From the NCBI GenBank assembly GCA_026399735.1, contig JAPLQK010000015.1, forward strand, positions 1 through 39,053: 39,053 nt of DNA, read 5' to 3'. Every line of letters starts with the position of its first letter. Position 1 is the stretch's first letter. Of the stretch, positions 37,316-39,053 are shown in pieces. The notes beneath the pieces are model-generated. The model was not told the origin of the DNA. It ran no database searches and saw only the letters and a list, made by a program, of their open reading frames with translations. This stretch comes from Pseudomonadota bacterium. GTDB lineage: Bacteria; Pseudomonadota; Gammaproteobacteria; Burkholderiales; Gallionellaceae. The translations under genes and the position numbers were made by a program.

Positions 37316-37701
37316 GCAGGTCTTGCGGGGTCGGCTTGCGTGTGGTGATCTTTGGTGTCCAGGCAAATTCGCGTTATCCTGACGCGGAAACGGTGCCGGA
37401 TACGGTGCTGATCAACCCTGTCATCACCTTACTGGATGAAAATTTAAAAGAAGACTGGGAAGGTTGTCTTAGTGTGCCGGGGTTGACCGGTCTGGTGCCG
37501 CGTTATTGCAATATTCGTTACCAGGGCAGCGATGAATACGGTGCGCTGATTGACCGTACGGTCAGCGGTTTTCACGCCCGTGTGGTGCAACACGAATGCG
37601 ATCATCTGGACGGGGTTTTGTATCCGATGCGCATCCGCGATATGATCAACTTCGGCTATCGCGACGTGTTATTTCCCGATTCACATACGCCGGACGAATA
37701 G
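37305..37701 (+). pseudogene. def: Peptide deformylase gene broken by N-terminal deletion and frameshift
   Basis: The C-terminal two thirds of a deformylase is clear: [21 protein letters not shown], motif [11 protein letters not shown] and motif [12 protein letters not shown] (metal His-Glu-x-x-His), then [12 protein letters not shown] 37305 begins MAIRQVLR, which looks like the normal deformylase N-terminus, but this frame then joins GVGLRVV in a different frame. About 50 codons between the two, including motif I (GxGLAAPQ) with the active-site Gln, are missing. An open frame from ATG 37285 or 37300 could still give a 138-residue protein, but without motif I it should not be a working deformylase. 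A separate intact copy elsewhere is expected. Confidence 0.82.
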
Positions 37702-37702
37702 T

Positions 37703-38728
37703 ATGATTCAGCACCAGCAGTCAAAAGTTGTCCGTAACCTGTTGATAGCTATGCTGCTACTGATTGTGGTATTCGTTATCGGTACGCTGGGTTACCATAT
37801 TCTGGGTGGCCCCGGCTATTCCTGGGAAGATTGCTTTTACATGACGTTTATCACCATTGCCACTATCGGTTACGGTGAAATTGTCGATGTCACGCACTAT
37901 GAGTACGGGCGATTGTTCACGGTGTTTATCGGCATGTCGGGTATCGGTGTGCTGGGTTATGTGTTGTCCTCTTTTACGGCCTTCATGCTGGAGAGCGATC
38001 TTAATGATTCATGGCGGAGAAAGAAGATGCTGAATAAAATTGCGCAACTGAAAGATCACTATATCGTGTGCGGTGTGGGGCTGGTGGGCAGCAACGTGGC
38101 GCATGAACTGGAGATGACCGGTCGCCCGTTCGTCATCGTCGAAGGTGAGATGACGGTCATACTGCGCTATCTCGATACACATCCGGAGCAGTTTTATGTG
38201 CAAGGGGATGCAACCGACAACGATGTATTGCTGGCCGCAGGTGTGATGCACGCCCGTGGTGTATTCGCCGTGGCGCATGATGACAGTGCGAATCTGGTGA
38301 TCAGCCTGAGCGCTAAACATCTGAATCCGAACCTGCGTGTGGTGGCGCGTTGCCACGACATGAAAAATGCCGCAAAAACCCGCCAGGTGGGGGCGGATGA
38401 AATTGTTTCGCCGGATTACAGCGGGGGCCTGAGTCTGGTTTCCGCGATGGTGCGGCCGAACGTGATGAATTTTATGGACGACATGTTGAAATCGGACAGC
38501 AAATTGCGCATGGAAGAGATACTGATTGCGGCGAGTCTGGTGGACAAACCATTGAGCGTCCTGTATCAGGAAAACAAGGACTGTATGGTGCTGGCCATTC
38601 AGCGTCATGGAACATGGCAATTTAATCCTTCATCCACTCAGCTTTTGCAAGAGGGAGATTTAATGATGGTGATGACCACGCCGCAAGGTCGTTCGCGTCT
38701 TGAACAACTGATCCATGGAGCAGGTTAA
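37703..38728 (+). CDS. Two-TM potassium channel with RCK (TrkA-N/TrkA-C) domain
   Basis: An inner-membrane K+ channel of the MthK/Kch general type. The first membrane segment is about residues 11-33, the pore helix and filter TIGYGE are at 54-59 (in place of TVGYGD), and the second segment is about 71-96. The RCK domain has a Rossmann loop (YIVCGVGLVGSNVAHEL) and acidic GDATDND, followed by a TrkA-C-like part (ASLVDKPLSVLYQEN ... LLQEGDLMMVMTTP). The gene starts one base after the def stop. Gating ligand is not predictable from sequence. Confidence 0.93.
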   Translation: MIQHQQSKVVRNLLIAMLLLIVVFVIGTLGYHILGGPGYSWEDCFYMTFITIATIGYGEIVDVTHYEYGRLFTVFIGMSGIGVLGYVLSSFTAFMLESDLNDSWRRKKMLNKIAQLKDHYIVCGVGLVGSNVAHELEMTGRPFVIVEGEMTVILRYLDTHPEQFYVQGDATDNDVLLAAGVMHARGVFAVAHDDSANLVISLSAKHLNPNLRVVARCHDMKNAAKTRQVGADEIVSPDYSGGLSLVSAMVRPNVMNFMDDMLKSDSKLRMEEILIAASLVDKPLSVLYQENKDCMVLAIQRHGTWQFNPSSTQLLQEGDLMMVMTTPQGRSRLEQLIHGAG

Positions 38729-38738
38729 CGCTATGATC

Positions 38739-38760
38739 TTGATTTAATAAATTAAATCAA
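38739..38760. repeat. AT-rich perfect inverted repeat between convergent genes
   Basis: TTGATTTAAT (38739-38748), AA, ATTAAATCAA (38751-38760) form ten perfect base pairs. It lies 11 bases after the channel stop and upstream of the end of the convergent minus-strand gene. It might act as a weak bidirectional terminator or a protein site. Confidence 0.5.
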
Positions 38761-38809
38761 ATAGTTATGTTTTATCTCTCGATGTGTGGCTATCTGCCTC
38801 AGCAGCAAA

Positions 38810-39053
38810 TCAGTCGTAGTCGACATCCTGTTCCAGCCCGGCATGGTAATTTTGTATTTCGGTCACAACAGTTTTAATTCCGGTTCTCGACAGGATTTTT
38901 TTGATCAGGGTATTTTTGTATTCGTCCATGCGTTGACGCAGGATGGGTTGATATTCCGGCGGAATTTTTTTAAGCAAGACATTCCAGCCCGCTTCTATAT
39001 CCGGCTTCATTTCGCGCGCGCGACGGATCAGGTTCTCGATTTCCTTTTGTCTG
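38810..39053 (-). CDS. Partial gene of unknown function (3' end)
   Basis: The minus-strand frame is open from the right edge to TGA at 38812-38810, giving about 80 residues, rich in charged helix: KEIENLIRRAREMKPD, then IPPEYQPILRQRMDEYKN and IKTVVTEIQNYHAG, ending DVDYD. ATG 39010 exists but the frame continues upstream, so the gene very likely starts outside the window. I do not recognise the family. Confidence 0.6.
   Translation of the reverse strand, partial: RQKEIENLIRRAREMKPDIEAGWNVLLKKIPPEYQPILRQRMDEYKNTLIKKILSRTGIKTVVTEIQNYHAGLEQDVDYD

Overview
The window looks like a chromosomal segment of a Betaproteobacterium, probably of the Nitrosomonadales/Gallionellaceae type. This is inferred from gene order (rpoE-rseA-rseB-rseC-[mucD]-lepA-lepB-DUF4845-rnc-era-recO-pdxJ-acpS, and SRP RNA near dnaX-ybaB-recR), protein style and moderate GC; no database search was made. 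Almost every gene is on the + strand. The exceptions are nadB and a partial gene at the right edge.

Region 1 (1-10118) is a surface-polysaccharide and biofilm block. It holds the end of an exopolysaccharide cluster: Wza-like export protein, Wzc-like tyrosine autokinase, PHP-type tyrosine phosphatase, a VpsP-like membrane protein and a secreted Gly-rich protein closed by a strong terminator. Next come LapG (periplasmic adhesin protease), a GDP-mannose synthase of the ManC/AlgA type, a DUF4160/DUF2442 pair and LapD (degenerate GGDEF-EAL c-di-GMP receptor). LapG and LapD together imply c-di-GMP-controlled retention of a large adhesin that is not encoded here.

Region 2 (10119-19766) starts with a TacA/TacT-type toxin-antitoxin pair carrying its own promoter and operator-like palindrome. 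It continues with class I fumarase, the small SRP RNA, a PagL-like lipid A deacylase, dnaX, ybaB, recR and rluB. A signalling pair follows (a class III cyclase-like membrane protein and a tail-anchored Ser/Thr kinase), then a YgfX-like membrane protein that meets nadB tail to tail.

Region 3 (21338-31892) is the envelope-stress and core-processing block: rpoE-rseA-rseB-rseC, then lepA, lepB, DUF4845, rnc, era, recO, pdxJ, acpS and nagZ, mostly with overlapping starts and stops. Where mucD/degP is expected after rseC, only a C-terminal PDZ-like remnant of about 35 codons remains.

Region 4 (31893-39053) holds zipA-like, ligA, galU, a purine phosphoribosyltransferase, methylthioinosine phosphorylase, a broken peptide deformylase gene, a two-TM potassium channel with an RCK domain, and a partial unknown gene on the minus strand.

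Short palindromic repeats of several families sit in the intergenic gaps. One family (GTCATTGCGAG...CTCGCAATGAC) occurs three times, and another repeat supplies the last codons and stop of pdxJ. The two observations I value most are both decay events: the mucD remnant and the def deletion/frameshift. I did not find a clearly unprecedented multi-gene system. The nearest candidates are the lapG-manC-DUF4160-DUF2442-lapD arrangement and the cyclase-like/kinase pair.
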